Assembly (NCBI GenBank): GCA_028819075.1 | Contig: JAPPMM010000045.1 | Location: 85,167 to 149,166, forward strand | Source of the DNA: Gammaproteobacteria bacterium | GTDB lineage: Bacteria > Gemmatimonadota > Gemmatimonadetes > Longimicrobiales > Gaopeijiaceae | Length of the DNA stretch: 64,000 nucleotides | Direction: 5' to 3' | Shown: piece by piece, positions 8,585 through 18,472 of the stretch | How positions within the stretch are numbered: the stretch's first letter is position 1 | How the letters are laid out: each line of letters starts with the position of its first letter | The notes under the pieces: model-generated | Database searches by the model: none | What the model saw: the letters and a program-made list of their open reading frames with translations, nothing else | Told to the model about the DNA's origin: nothing | Program-made: the position numbers and the translations under genes

Positions 8585-11500
8585 GTGCGACGCACGATCA
8601 ACGCAGGGTCGGCGGTCGACGGCGGCCTGCCGGCTGCCCGCGGGCTGTACAGTCCCCGCTACGAGCACGACAGCTGCGGTGTCGGCTTCGTGTGCGACAT
8701 CAAGGGGCGCGCGAGCCGGGCGATCCTCGACGATGCCAACCGCATCAACTGCCGCATGGGGCATCGAGGCGGGATCGGCTGCGAACCCGGGACCGGGGAC
8801 GGCGCCGGCATCCTGACGGGGCTGCCGCACTTTCTGCTCGACCGGGTGGCCCGGGACCAACTGGGCATCGCCCTTCCCCCTCCCGGCCAGTACGGGGTCG
8901 GCATCGCCTTCCTCCCGCGCGACCGCCGGGAGCGGCAGATCTGCAAGGAGCGCACCGAGGCCATCATCGCCGAACAGGGACAGCGCCTTCTCGGGTGGCG
9001 CAGGCTCCCGCACAGCGCCGAGCGCGCCGGGCTGACCCCGACCGCGCTCGGGTCGATGCCGCACCTCGAACAGCTCTTCGTCGGGGCCGGCGACGGGTTC
9101 GCCGACTCCGCCTTCGAGCGCCAGCTCTACATCATCCGCAAGTACGCAAGCCACTGCCTTCGGGGCGATCCGCGCCTCTCGGGGCGGGAGCTTCCCTACT
9201 TCTGCTCGCTCTCGGCCAACACCGTCATCTACAAGGGGATGCTGACGCCCCATCAGCTCTTCGAGTTCTTCGACGATCTCCGGGCCGCCGACTACGAGTC
9301 GCACATGGCGATGGTGCACTCCCGCTTCTCCACGAACACGTTCCCGTCGTGGGACCGAGCCCAGCCCAACCGCGCCATGTGCCACAACGGCGAGATCAAC
9401 ACGCTGCTGGGCAACTGCAACTGGATGAACGCCCGCGAAGGCGTCCTGCGCTCGGAGCTGTTCGGGGATGAACTGGAGAAACTCTTCCCGATCATCGAGC
9501 CCAACTGCTCGGACTCGGGCAATTTCGACAACGTCCTCGAGTTCCTGCTCATGACCGGACGCAGCCTGCCGGAGTCGGTCATGACAATGATCCCGGAGGC
9601 ATGGCAGCAGCGGCCCGGCATGCCGGCCGACAAGCGCGCCTTCTACGAGTTCCAGTCGTGCCTGATGGAGCCCTGGGACGGCCCGGCCCTCATCCCCTTC
9701 ACCGACGGCCACTGCATCGGGGCCGTGCTCGACCGCAACGGGCTGCGCCCGAGCCGCTACTACGTGACCGACGACGACCGCTGCGTGATGGCTTCCGAGG
9801 TGGGCGTGCTGCCGGTCGCGCCCGAGCGCGTGGTGAAGAAAGGGCGGCTGCACCCGGGGCGCCTCTTCCTGATCGACTTCGATGCGGGGTGCCTGGTGCC
9901 GGACCACGAGATCAAGGCGGAATGGGCGAGGCGGCGGCCCTATGGGGAGTGGCTGGCGCGACAGCGCCTCGAACTGGGCGAGGCCGACGATACGCACGGC
10001 TACGACGAAGCGACCGTCCTCCGGCGCATGCGAGCGTTCGGCTATACCGCCGAGACCGTGCAGTTCATGCTGCTGAGCCTGGTGCGCGACCGGCGCGACC
10101 CGCTCGGCTCCATGGGCAACGACGCGGAGCTGGCGGCGCTCGCCGACCGGCCGCGCATGCTCTACGACTACTTCAAGCAGCGCTTCGCGCAGGTGACCAA
10201 TCCCGCCATCGATTCGATCCGCGAGGAAGTGGTCATGTCGCTCGAGTGCTACATCGGGCCCGAGGGCAACCTGCTCGAGGTCACCGAGCAGCACGCGCAC
10301 CGGCTGCGCCTTCCTCATCCGATCCTCTCGAACCGGCAGTTTGCAGCACTCTCGCAACTCGAGGAGCGCGGATGGCGGAGCCGGACGCTCGACACCACCT
10401 TCGCGCGCGGCTCCGGGAAGCGCGGTTTGCTTGCCGCCCTCACCCGCCTCGAGAAGGAGGCCGACCGGGCGGTCGAGGAGGGCTATCGGGTGCTCGTGCT
10501 CTCGGACCGCGCGATCGGCCCCGACCGCCTCGCCATCAGCTCCCTGCTCGCCGTCGGCTGCGTGCATCACCACCTGGTGCGCACGCATCAGCGCACCCGC
10601 ATCGCCCTTGTCGTCGAGACCGGCGAGGCGCGCGAAGTGCACCATCACTGTCTTCTGCTCGGCTACGGTGCGGACGCCATCAATCCCTATCTCACCTACG
10701 AATGCCTCTGGCACGTCCGGCGCACCGGGCGGATGGGCGACTTCGCCCACATCGCCTCCGACGACGACGTGGTCGCCGCATACCGCAAGGGGGTCGGCAA
10801 GGGCATCCTCAAGGTGATGGCCAAGATGGGCATCTCGACGCTGCAGTCCTACAAGGGGGCGCAGATCTTCGAGGCGGTGGGGCTCGGAGCCGAGGTGGTG
10901 AACCGCTGTTTCACCGATACCGAGAGCCGCGTGGGCGGGATCGGGTTCGGGGTACTGGCGGAAGAGATCGAGCGTCGCCACGAGCTGGGCTTTGCTGGCG
11001 AGGGGCGCCGCAACGGACGCGCGTTGCCCAATCCCGGCGACTTCCACTGGCGCAAGGGTGGGGCGCGCCACATGTGGGACCCCGTGTCGGTGCGCGGCCT
11101 CCGAGTCGCCGCGCGCACCAACTCGCCGGAGGCCTACTGGCGCTTCGCCCGCCACGCCAACGAAGAGAACACGCGCAAGGCGACGCTGCGCGGCCTGCTC
11201 CGGTTCCATCCCACCGGTCCGCCCGTGGATCTGGACCACGTCGAGCCCGAGGCCGAGATCGTGAAGCGCTTCGCGACCGGCGCGATGAGCTTCGGCTCCA
11301 TCTCGAAGGAAGCCCACGAGTCGCTCGCCCTGGCCATGAACCGCATCGGCGCCAAGTCCAATTCCGGCGAGGGCGGCGAGGATCCGGCGCGCAACGTCCC
11401 GGACGCGGACGGGGGGCTGCGCCGCTCCGGGATCAAGCAGGTGGCCAGCGGACGCTTCGGCGTGACGATCGAGTACCTGACCGCGGCCGAGGAACTGCAG

Positions 11501-13177
11501 ATCAAGATCGTGCAGGGAGCCAAGCCCGGGGAGGGCGGCGAGCTGCCGGGGCGCAAGGTGGACGACTACATCGCGTCGATCCGGCATTCCACGCCCGGCG
11601 TGGGCCTGATCAGCCCGCCCCCGCACCACGACATCTACTCCATCGAGGACATCGCCCAGCTCATCCACGACCTGAAGAACGCCAACCCGCAGGCGCGCAT
11701 CAGCGTGAAGCTGTGCGCCGAGATCGGCGTGGGCACGGTGGCCGCGGGGGTGGTCAAGGCGCGCGCCGACCACCTGGTCATCTCGGGCGACAGCGGGGGG
11801 ACGGGCGCCTCGCCCCTCACCTCCATCAAGCACGCAGGCCTGCCGTGGGAGCTGGGGATCGCGGAAGTCCACCAGACCCTGGTGATGAACAACCTGCGCT
11901 CGCGGGTCATCGTGCAGACCGACGGGCAGCTCAAGACGGGCCGCGACGTGGCCATCGCCGCGCTGCTGGGCGCGGAGGAGTTCGGCTTCTCCACCGCCCC
12001 GCTGATCACGCTGGGCTGCGTCATGATGCGCAAGTGCCACCTGAACACCTGTCCGGTGGGCGTGGCGACCCAGGACCCGGAGCTGCGCAAGAAGTTCTCC
12101 GGCAAGCCGGAATACATCATCAACTACCTGTTCATGGTCGCGCGCGAGCTGCGTGAGATCATGGCCCGCCTCGGCTTCCGCACGGTGAACGAGATGATCG
12201 GGCGCGTGGACGCGCTGGAAGCCGCGCCCCGGCCCGACCACTGGAAGGCCCGGAGCGTGAACGTGGACGCGCTCCTGATGCCGGCGCTCGAGCCGGAAGA
12301 CTGTCTGGGGGTGTATTGCCGGCACGAACAGGATCACGGGCTGGAGGGCGCCCTCGACCACACCCTCATCCGCCTGGCCGGGCCCGCCATCGAGGAGGGC
12401 CGGCCGGTGCGCCACGACATGGCCATCTCCAATGCAAACCGGGTGGTGGGGGGCATGCTGTCCAACCACATCATCCGCCGCGTGGGACCGGCCATGCTTC
12501 CCGACGACTCCATTCACTTCCGCTTCCGCGGCAGCGCGGGACAGAGCTTCGGCGCCTGGCTGGCGCGCGGGGTCACGCTGGAAGTCGAGGGCGACGCCAA
12601 CGACTACGTCGGCAAGGGGCTCTCCGGCGGCAGGATCATCCTGTATCCGCCGAGGGCATCCCGGTTCAAGGCCGAAGAGAACATCCTGATCGGAAACGTG
12701 GTGTTCTACGGCGCCATCAGCGGCGAGGGCTTCTTCCGGGGCATCGCGGCCGAGCGCTTCTGTGTCCGCAACAGCGGCGCCACCGCCGTGGTGGAAGGAA
12801 TCGGCGACCACGGCTGCGAGTACATGACGGGCGGACGCGTCGTTGTGCTCGGCCAGACCGGGATCAACTTCGGGGCCGGAATGTCGGGGGGGATCGCCTA
12901 CGTGTGGGATCCCCGCGGGACCTTCGAGCCCCGCTGCAACATGGATCTGGTGGTGCTCGAACGCCTCGTCGACGCGGAAGAGTGCGAGGAGATTCGCCGT
13001 CTCATCGAACGGCACCGCGAGTACACGGGATCCACCGTCGCGGCCGCGATCCTCCGCGATTGGGAGGCTCCCCACCCGGAATTCGTCAAGGTGGTGCCCA
13101 TCGACTACAAGCGGGCGCTTGAGGAGCGCGCCGCCGCGGGCCGTTCCGAGGCGCTGCCCGTCGCCGCAGGCACCTGA
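8585..13177 (+). CDS. gltB: Glutamate synthase (NADPH) large subunit
   Basis: 1530 residues, full length for GOGAT alpha. The GTG start follows GGGGAGGGGG; an upstream ATG lacks an SD. DSCGVGF places the nucleophile at Cys31, so a ~30-residue propeptide must be removed to expose it. In order: class II amidotransferase, central domain, FMN/synthase domain ([12 protein letters not shown]), the 3Fe-4S cluster cysteines in [15 protein letters not shown], and the C-terminal beta-helix (GXXGXXXG-like repeats such as [10 protein letters not shown]). It makes glutamate from 2-oxoglutarate and glutamine-derived ammonia with electrons from GltD. gltD starts 11 bases downstream. Confidence 0.97.
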   Translation: MRRTINAGSAVDGGLPAARGLYSPRYEHDSCGVGFVCDIKGRASRAILDDANRINCRMGHRGGIGCEPGTGDGAGILTGLPHFLLDRVARDQLGIALPPPGQYGVGIAFLPRDRRERQICKERTEAIIAEQGQRLLGWRRLPHSAERAGLTPTALGSMPHLEQLFVGAGDGFADSAFERQLYIIRKYASHCLRGDPRLSGRELPYFCSLSANTVIYKGMLTPHQLFEFFDDLRAADYESHMAMVHSRFSTNTFPSWDRAQPNRAMCHNGEINTLLGNCNWMNAREGVLRSELFGDELEKLFPIIEPNCSDSGNFDNVLEFLLMTGRSLPESVMTMIPEAWQQRPGMPADKRAFYEFQSCLMEPWDGPALIPFTDGHCIGAVLDRNGLRPSRYYVTDDDRCVMASEVGVLPVAPERVVKKGRLHPGRLFLIDFDAGCLVPDHEIKAEWARRRPYGEWLARQRLELGEADDTHGYDEATVLRRMRAFGYTAETVQFMLLSLVRDRRDPLGSMGNDAELAALADRPRMLYDYFKQRFAQVTNPAIDSIREEVVMSLECYIGPEGNLLEVTEQHAHRLRLPHPILSNRQFAALSQLEERGWRSRTLDTTFARGSGKRGLLAALTRLEKEADRAVEEGYRVLVLSDRAIGPDRLAISSLLAVGCVHHHLVRTHQRTRIALVVETGEAREVHHHCLLLGYGADAINPYLTYECLWHVRRTGRMGDFAHIASDDDVVAAYRKGVGKGILKVMAKMGISTLQSYKGAQIFEAVGLGAEVVNRCFTDTESRVGGIGFGVLAEEIERRHELGFAGEGRRNGRALPNPGDFHWRKGGARHMWDPVSVRGLRVAARTNSPEAYWRFARHANEENTRKATLRGLLRFHPTGPPVDLDHVEPEAEIVKRFATGAMSFGSISKEAHESLALAMNRIGAKSNSGEGGEDPARNVPDADGGLRRSGIKQVASGRFGVTIEYLTAAEELQIKIVQGAKPGEGGELPGRKVDDYIASIRHSTPGVGLISPPPHHDIYSIEDIAQLIHDLKNANPQARISVKLCAEIGVGTVAAGVVKARADHLVISGDSGGTGASPLTSIKHAGLPWELGIAEVHQTLVMNNLRSRVIVQTDGQLKTGRDVAIAALLGAEEFGFSTAPLITLGCVMMRKCHLNTCPVGVATQDPELRKKFSGKPEYIINYLFMVARELREIMARLGFRTVNEMIGRVDALEAAPRPDHWKARSVNVDALLMPALEPEDCLGVYCRHEQDHGLEGALDHTLIRLAGPAIEEGRPVRHDMAISNANRVVGGMLSNHIIRRVGPAMLPDDSIHFRFRGSAGQSFGAWLARGVTLEVEGDANDYVGKGLSGGRIILYPPRASRFKAEENILIGNVVFYGAISGEGFFRGIAAERFCVRNSGATAVVEGIGDHGCEYMTGGRVVVLGQTGINFGAGMSGGIAYVWDPRGTFEPRCNMDLVVLERLVDAEECEEIRRLIERHREYTGSTVAAAILRDWEAPHPEFVKVVPIDYKRALEERAAAGRSEALPVAAGT

Positions 13178-13188
13178 CGGCGGGCTGC

Positions 13189-14640
13189 ATGGGCAAGGTC
13201 ACCGGCTTCAAGGAGTTCGCGCGCGAGGCGGCCCCCTACCGCGACCCGGCCACGCGCATCCGGGATTTCGACGAGATCTACACCCCGCATGCCGATGAGC
13301 GCCTGCAGACCCAGGGGGCGCGCTGCATGGATTGCGGCGTGCCGTTCTGCCAGTCGGACGACGGCTGCCCGGTCTACAACCTGATCCCGGAGTGGAACGA
13401 CCTCGTCTACCGGGGGCGCTGGCGCGAGGCGCTCGATCGCCTGCACCGGACCAACAACTTCCCGGAGGTCACGGGCCGGGTGTGTCCCGCTCCCTGCGAA
13501 GGCTCCTGCGTCCTCGGCATCGCCGATCCCCCCGTCACCATCAAGAACATCGAGATGGCGATCGCCGACCGGGGCTTCGACGAGGGGTGGGTGCGGGCTC
13601 ACCCGCCGTCCGCGCGCACCGGCAAGAGCGTGGCGGTCGTGGGTTCGGGCCCGGCGGGTTTGGCGGCGGCGGCCCAACTCAACTCCGCGGGGCACCGGGT
13701 GACGGTCTACGAACGCGATGACCGCATCGGCGGCCTGCTCATGTACGGAATCCCCAACATGAAGCTCGACAAGGGAATCGTGGAGCGCCGCGTTTCGCTC
13801 CTGCGCGAGGAGGGAGTCGAATTCGTGACCAACGCGAACGTGGCCGATGGCGGCGGCGGGTCGCTGGACGTCCGTCAACTGAGGAGGCGCTTCGACGCCC
13901 TGCTCCTGGCCACGGGCGCCACTCGCGCGCGCGATCTGCCGGTGGGCGGACGCGAGCTGCCCGGCATCCACTTCGCCATGGAGTACCTCACCGACAGCAT
14001 ACAGGCGGGGCTTGGCGATCATCCGCCCAGAATCCCCGCGAACGGCCTTGATGTCGTCGTCATCGGCGGGGGCGATACCGGCACCGACTGCATCGGGACC
14101 TCCCTGCGCCAGTCGTGCCGCCGCCTGATCAACTTCGAACTCCTGGCGAGGCCGCCCGCTGAACGCGCCCCCGACAATCCCTGGCCTGCCTGGCCGCTCA
14201 TCTTCCGCGTGGAATACGGGCACGAGGAGTCGATCGCACATCTCGGACACGATCCGCGGGTCTACGCGATCTCGGCGGAGAGCTTTTTCGCGGGACCGGA
14301 CGGCAAGGTCGCGGGCGTACGCACGCTCGACGTCACCTTCCATGGCGGCCGCCTGCGCAAGATTCCAGGGAGCCAGCGCGAGTGGAGCGCGGATCTCGTC
14401 CTTCTTTCGATGGGGTTTCTGGGCCCCGAGCACGCGCCTGCGGAGCCACTGGGCATCGAATACGACGAGCACTCCAACTACGCCGCCGAGTTCGGTGCCT
14501 ACGCGACGAACGTGGACGGCGTGTTCGCCGCCGGGGACTGCCGACGCGGACAGTCGCTGGTGGTGTGGGCCATCCGCGAAGGACGCGAGGCCGCGCGCGA
14601 AATCGACCGCTGGCTGATGGGCGAGACGCGGCTGCCCTGA
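13189..14640 (+). CDS. gltD: Glutamate synthase (NADPH) small subunit
   Basis: 483 residues. The N-terminal cysteines for the two 4Fe-4S clusters are in CMDCGVPFCQSDDGCPVYN and CPAPCEGSC. The FAD-binding motif is VVGSGPAGLAAA and the NADPH-binding motif VVIGGGDTGTDC. It passes electrons from NADPH through FAD and the clusters to GltB. Placed directly after gltB in a two-gene operon for ammonia assimilation. Nothing unusual. Confidence 0.97.
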   Translation: MGKVTGFKEFAREAAPYRDPATRIRDFDEIYTPHADERLQTQGARCMDCGVPFCQSDDGCPVYNLIPEWNDLVYRGRWREALDRLHRTNNFPEVTGRVCPAPCEGSCVLGIADPPVTIKNIEMAIADRGFDEGWVRAHPPSARTGKSVAVVGSGPAGLAAAAQLNSAGHRVTVYERDDRIGGLLMYGIPNMKLDKGIVERRVSLLREEGVEFVTNANVADGGGGSLDVRQLRRRFDALLLATGATRARDLPVGGRELPGIHFAMEYLTDSIQAGLGDHPPRIPANGLDVVVIGGGDTGTDCIGTSLRQSCRRLINFELLARPPAERAPDNPWPAWPLIFRVEYGHEESIAHLGHDPRVYAISAESFFAGPDGKVAGVRTLDVTFHGGRLRKIPGSQREWSADLVLLSMGFLGPEHAPAEPLGIEYDEHSNYAAEFGAYATNVDGVFAAGDCRRGQSLVVWAIREGREAAREIDRWLMGETRLP

Positions 14641-14782
14641 ACGTGGTCTCCTGACTGCCGTCTACCCTTGTCGCGACGGGCACCGACAGCGCACTTTGTC
14701 CGTGGCCGCGGGCGTGGTCTCGCGACGCCTTCCAACCCGCTCATCGACTCCAACTGTTCACCGACTCCAGGGAGGATCAGAC

Positions 14783-15349
14783 ATGCGCAGGTTCGCCGCC
14801 CTATTCCTGCTTGCCGGGGTACTCGGGCTCGGGGCCCCCGCGGAGGCCGATGCCCAGCTCCTCGAAGTGGGAGAGATGGCTCCCGACTTCGAGCTGCCTG
14901 GGGCCACCCGCTTCGGCGTGCTGCAGGACCCGGTTCGACTCAGCGACTACCGGGGAGAAACCGTCGTCCTCGCCTTCTTCTTCCGCGTTCGAACACGTGG
15001 CTGAACGGTGCAGATGACAGCGTACCGTGATCAGTACGCAAGCTTGTTCAACGAAGGCCGGAACGTCGTCGTCGTCGGCATCTCCAACGACAGTCCCGAA
15101 GAGCTGGGCTCCTGGCTCAAGGACGAGGACTTCCCCTTCCTGTTCCTCAGCGATGCCGGAACCGAAGGCGCCACATACGAGGCGTTCGGCGGCGGCAAGC
15201 GCGACAACAACATGGTCGACAGCCGCTCGGTCATCGTGGTCGGGCCGGACGGCCGCATCGCCGGGGTGATCCCCCAGTTCGCCCAGGTGGACCCGACCGC
15301 CTACGAGGAGCTGGCGGCCATGGTCGACGAGGCCACGCCCGAGCCGTAG
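14783..15349 (+). CDS. Exported peroxiredoxin-like selenoprotein (in-frame UGA at codon 74)
   Basis: Reading through one TGA (15002-15004) gives 188 residues in one frame: a signal peptide (cleavage near ADA-QL), then the AhpC/TSA fold. The segment is VVLAFFFRVRTRG-U-TVQMTAYRD. In peroxiredoxins this position (TPGCTxxxxxFRD) holds the peroxidatic Cys, so UGA stands exactly where Cys is catalytic. The downstream part (VVVVGISNDSPEELGSW, FLFLSDAG, VIVVGPDGRIAG) is typical Prx and stays in frame. A hairpin with bSECIS geometry follows (15020-15039). No resolving Cys is visible, so a 1-Sec mechanism with an outside reductant is likely. Good SD (GGGAGG). UGA is an ordinary stop for other genes here. 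A nonsense mutation or sequencing error is the alternative. Confidence 0.8.
15020..15039 (+). promoter_or_regulatory. Candidate bacterial SECIS hairpin
   Basis: GCGTAC (15020-15025) and GTACGC (15034-15039) form a perfect 6-bp stem around the 8-base loop CGTGATCA. The loop starts 21 bases after the TGA and has G as its second base, matching the general description of bacterial SECIS elements (stem-loop just downstream of UGA, G near the start of the apical loop). A weak lower stem (TGACA with TGTTCA) may extend it past a bulge. It is inside the coding sequence, as usual in bacteria. Confidence 0.6.
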
Positions 15350-15456
15350 GCGAAGCTCGATAGCCGACTCATCTCCCGGGCCCGGGGTTCGGGTCCGGGG
15401 GGTGGGGGCTTCCTGCGGGCGCACCTACCCTGTCCCCCTTCCTGGACCTCGTTCCG

Positions 15457-15858
15457 ATGCTGATGTGCGCCGACGTGCGGGCATCGGTGCGCTTCTATCG
15501 CGATGTGCTCGGGTTCGAGGTGGTTGACCGCATGGACGATGTGGGCGCCACCGGCTTCGCGTCGTTGCGCAACGGTGCTGCGCAGATCATGCTGGCGAGC
15601 CCGACCTACATCCCGCGGGCTCCGAGGGTCGAGGGACGTTATCCGCAGGCGGCCTACTACTTCTACGTGGAGGATGCGGATGCGTTGAGAGCGGCAGTCG
15701 TGGATGCCGGATGGCCGGCGACCGAATGCGTCGACCGGTTCTACGGGTTGCGAGAGTTCGAGGTGGCGGATCCGGAGGGACATGTGCTGCTGTTCGGGCA
15801 GGACATCGGTCCGGTGCGGGAGGGGGCCCATGCAGGTCAGCACAGTCCGGCGACCTGA
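15457..15858 (+). CDS. VOC (glyoxalase/bleomycin-resistance) family protein
   Basis: 133 residues: a single VOC domain with LMCADVRASVRFYRDVLGFE, a central YYFYVEDADALRAAV and the C-terminal REFEVADPEGHVLLFGQ. Such proteins bind a divalent metal in dimers and act as lyases, dioxygenases or binding proteins; the substrate is unknown. The last codons (from AGT, and including the TGA stop) are part of a 28-bp sequence repeated at 22.02 kb, so the present C-terminus may have been created when that sequence arrived. It follows the selenoprotein by about 100 bases and may share its transcript. Confidence 0.8.
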   Translation: MLMCADVRASVRFYRDVLGFEVVDRMDDVGATGFASLRNGAAQIMLASPTYIPRAPRVEGRYPQAAYYFYVEDADALRAAVVDAGWPATECVDRFYGLREFEVADPEGHVLLFGQDIGPVREGAHAGQHSPAT

Positions 15859-15871
15859 CAAAATGGCAGAC
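15844..15871 (+). repeat. 28-bp direct repeat, copy A (with palindromic core)
   Basis: Identical over 28 bp to 22017-22044, same orientation. The core is CTGACAAAATGGCAG, an imperfect dyad. It overlaps the stop codon of the VOC gene and lies at the left edge of the accessory block. Confidence 0.75.
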
Positions 15872-15885
15872 AATCAGGTATGCGT

Positions 15886-15900
15886 CTGCCAAAATGGCAG
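15886..15900. repeat. Palindrome CTGCCA-AAA-TGGCAG next to repeat A
   Basis: Perfect 6-bp arms around AAA. Its start is 31 bp from the matching position of the core in copy A, about three helical turns, so two dimers could bind side by side. Same motif family as the elements at 22.03 and 37.69 kb. Confidence 0.6.
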
Positions 15901-16492
15901 GGTGAAGGGTGATGCGACCTTGCAGCAAAGAACCGTCTAAGTTCAACTGGGGCTGCACGATCTACTGCACCCGCCTTTGAACCGCGCCTGACTGCACCGT
16001 GTCGCGATCGCGGGAACAGGCATCGTTTGGCGGGAACCAATAAGCCTCGTCTTCCGCACCCGACGGCGCCTCGCCTCCAGCGCGATCCGCAAGTACTCGA
16101 CCACATTACATACCGCGAGACCCGCACCCGTCGGCGGGCAGAGAGGCGGCTGCGGTGTCGGCTATCTGACGAAGACCTGAAACAGGCCAACGAGTGTGGC
16201 CCATCCCTCCCGATTCTGTTTGTCCATCGGGCTCCCGCTCCCACTTGGTGGATGGAAATCCTCGCAACCGAGGTTGGTAGGAATCAGATGGGGGGCGCAC
16301 CGTGACTCTGGTCAAGGAGGACGGCACCGGCGGGGTGCCCGCCAGAGCGGGACAACCACGACGTAACCCACGGGTGTGAGTGTTTGTCGAAAAGGGACGC
16401 CTCGGCCTGACGACGGGGGCTCCGGGAGAGTGGCGGACGGGCTGTGTAAAATCCTACCTTGTCTGAGCAAGCATTCATTTCGATTCTAGCGG
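15901..16492. other. Gene-free stretch at the left edge of the accessory block
   Basis: No frame has believable composition; those present are Arg/Ser/Pro-rich. GC content looks lower than in gltB. It may be degraded coding sequence or untranslated leader for the gene at 16.5 kb. I see no tRNA or clear terminator in it. Confidence 0.4.
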
Positions 16493-17044
16493 ATGGTGGA
16501 TGAGATTGTCATGTCGTCCTTCGCGTGGCCGTTGGCCGTACTCGCCCTCAGTGTGGTCTTCATGTTCGTGTTTAGGCGTTCGATCAGCCGATTCATTGAT
16601 CGCACCAGGAGCGTCAGCAGGGATGGTGTCCGTGCCTACGAAGATCCGCAGCCGTTAGCGAAGAAGCCGGACGCTCTCGCCGAGTTTCTGGGGACCTACC
16701 ATAGTCCGATGCTCCTTGAGGTGGAGAGCGCCCTCGAGGGAGAGATCGAGAACCTGGGACTCACCGATCCGGCCGATATCCGGAAGGCCTTGTCTAAGGG
16801 CTTGGCGGCGAACCGCATCGTGCGGTGGTTCGAGGCGGCTCAACACCAAATCTTCGCGAGTCAGGTAGCAGCGCTAACCTACCTCAACGCACAACCCGGC
16901 CCGATCCTCAAGGATGGTCTCCAAGGTTTCTACAAGAAGGCGGCGGCTGACTTCCCACACCTGTATGTTGGACGAACGTTTGATCAGTGGTTTGCGTTCC
17001 TCACGGGGCGCAACGGTTCGTTGTCGAGGGAGATGCGGGCGTAG
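16493..17044 (+). CDS. Hypothetical protein with N-terminal membrane anchor
   Basis: 183 residues. A hydrophobic segment near residues 8-27 (SFAWPLAVLALSVVFMFVF) precedes a cytoplasmic-looking alpha-helical domain (IENLGLTDPADIRKALSKGL; RIVRWFEAAQHQIFASQVA). No family is recognised. GC is moderate compared with the flanks, in keeping with its place in an accessory block that also carries AbiE and nuclease-like genes; a defence or phage-sensing role would be a guess. Starts at ATG 16493, with GTG 16496 and ATG 16511 as close alternatives. Confidence 0.65.
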   Translation: MVDEIVMSSFAWPLAVLALSVVFMFVFRRSISRFIDRTRSVSRDGVRAYEDPQPLAKKPDALAEFLGTYHSPMLLEVESALEGEIENLGLTDPADIRKALSKGLAANRIVRWFEAAQHQIFASQVAALTYLNAQPGPILKDGLQGFYKKAAADFPHLYVGRTFDQWFAFLTGRNGSLSREMRA

Positions 17045-17334
17045 GCATCTCCGTTGCTGGTCGAGAGTTCTTGCAGTGGCGTGTGAATCAGGGACACTCA
17101 GGTCCGTGGCACGGCTGACGGTCGTTTCCATGTCAAAACGTCGACGAGGGGGTGCTGCGCCCGCTTGCCGATCAAGAGGGCCGTCCGGCTATTCGGTTGG
17201 GAGAAAATCCCGACAACGACGGTCGGTACTACCGACTGGTCACACGCCTTGCCCGATGAGTGCAGCCGCTCCCATGCCCGAGGACTGATGCAGATGTCTG
17301 TTCAACCGTTCTCCGGTGAGTCTGCGCGCGACGA

Positions 17335-17706
17335 GTGGAACGCGCGATCATCTCCGCTCGCGGCCGTCCCCGGCTATCGGGACCGGGGTCGTCGGCTCCC
17401 GGCATCTACGCTCTGTATCAGGGCGGTGTGCTGAAGTACGTTGGCCAGAGCCGCGATTGCGCCGCGCGCATCCATCATCACCGCACGCAAGCCCGTGCCT
17501 GGCTCGAAGCAAAACCCGATTGGGAATCGGGTATGGACTTCACCGCACGCATCCTGCCGCTCCCGGGATTGTCCGGCGGACGCCGTTCCCCCGACGGACG
17601 GACGCGCCGACAGTGGGCACAGTACTGGGTTTACCACCTGTGTCCGCCATGCAACCGACATCCCTCGACCGAACCCACGCGTCCCTTGACGCCTTACCCG
17701 AATTGA
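17335..17706 (+). CDS. Small GIY-YIG domain protein
   Basis: 123 residues. GIYALYQGGVLKYVGQSRDC matches the GIY-x9-YVG core of GIY-YIG nucleases, followed by ARIHHHRTQARAW, which carries a basic residue in the helix that normally has the catalytic Arg. The glutamate of the catalytic set may be in WESGMDF. Small stand-alone GIY-YIG proteins cleave DNA or, in some families, are of unknown role. Only GTG 17335 is available as start, because an in-frame stop lies 16 bases upstream. It overlaps the HEPN-like gene by up to 58 bases, pointing to a two-gene unit. Confidence 0.65.
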   Translation: MERAIISARGRPRLSGPGSSAPGIYALYQGGVLKYVGQSRDCAARIHHHRTQARAWLEAKPDWESGMDFTARILPLPGLSGGRRSPDGRTRRQWAQYWVYHLCPPCNRHPSTEPTRPLTPYPN

Positions 17707-18311
17707 CCGAACCGTTGGCTAAGAGGAAGAGCGGCCGGCCGGGAAGACCCGATCGACGGAGAGGTACGACCCAGCAGTCCTACAGGGATCGCGGTTATTC
17801 CGAAATATCGCTGAGCATGCTGGAGTCGGAAGAGGGCCAGCTGAATGCGGTGTTCGCATGCTACGGGTCGGCGGCCCAGCACGGACAGTTCTTCGAGGAG
17901 TCGGTCACCAGATTGATCGTCGCCCTCAACGAGATGTCGGGTTCTGAGGGAGGGGCCGAAAAGATGGAGAAGTGGACGCTCGGCCGACTGCTGAATTACT
18001 TTCAAGAGAAGTTCGTGCACCAGATCGACGAGTGGGTGCCGGAGCACCTCGAAGAGGGGAGAAGACTCCGCAACTTCCTGATTCACGACTACTTCCTTGA
18101 GCGCAAGGGGAAGTTCCGCACGCGGAAGGGGCGGATGGCGATGCTGACGGAGTTGTTGGACATCGAACAGCACCTAAAGCGTGGCGCGGATTTGCTGAAC
18201 GGCCTGCGCGTCGCGGTCGGTGAGGCGTTGGACGGGCGTACCGGAAGGGCCAGCGAGGGCGAAGAGGTAGTGTTCTCTGTCGAGCTGGATGTCCGGACGA
18301 GAGACGCGTAG
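17649..18311 (+). CDS. HEPN-like protein with an R-x4-H motif
   Basis: 220 residues, mostly alpha-helical, preceded by a basic linker (KRKSGRPGRPDRRRGT). The segment RRLRNFLIHDYF (R141 to H146) fits the R-x4-6-H motif that marks HEPN-superfamily ribonucleases of toxin-antitoxin and abortive-infection systems. Flanking helices (LLNYFQEKFVHQIDEWV; LTELLDIEQHLKRGADLL) also fit a HEPN four-helix bundle. The assignment is from motif and helix layout only. The ATG at 17649 lies inside the GIY-YIG gene; a TTG at 17703 overlapping the GIY-YIG stop is an alternative start. Not an obvious partner of a nucleotidyltransferase (no MNT gene beside it). Confidence 0.55.
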   Translation: MQPTSLDRTHASLDALPELTEPLAKRKSGRPGRPDRRRGTTQQSYRDRGYSEISLSMLESEEGQLNAVFACYGSAAQHGQFFEESVTRLIVALNEMSGSEGGAEKMEKWTLGRLLNYFQEKFVHQIDEWVPEHLEEGRRLRNFLIHDYFLERKGKFRTRKGRMAMLTELLDIEQHLKRGADLLNGLRVAVGEALDGRTGRASEGEEVVFSVELDVRTRDA

Positions 18312-18472
18312 GGCGATAACACCGGGCGGATGGTGCGGGATATCAGAAGCTGAAGGCGGTGGCGCGGATCTGACCCTTGGGGGGGAGATCCGTCTTCCCA
18401 AACGGAGTCCACGGGCGGACCAAGTTCAGGTTTCGACCAATCGCTCTCTGACAGTTGCGCGGCGATCCTGCA

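Noticed and set aside
8423..13075. 1550-codon open frame opposite gltB
   Set aside because: It mirrors gltB and is His/Arg/Pro-rich; high GC with third-position bias creates such antisense frames. No domain is recognisable.
14783..15349. General reassignment of UGA as a sense codon
   Set aside because: UGA is a normal stop for gltD, qhpA, antiporter and others in the window, so only a local recoding is plausible.
15837..16305. Two overlapping frames of 92 and 135 codons
   Set aside because: Composition is Arg/Ser-rich with no hydrophobic core; no SD and no family likeness.
17045..17334. Frames between the membrane-anchored protein and the GIY-YIG gene
   Set aside because: Only Arg/Ser-rich short frames; nothing supports a gene.
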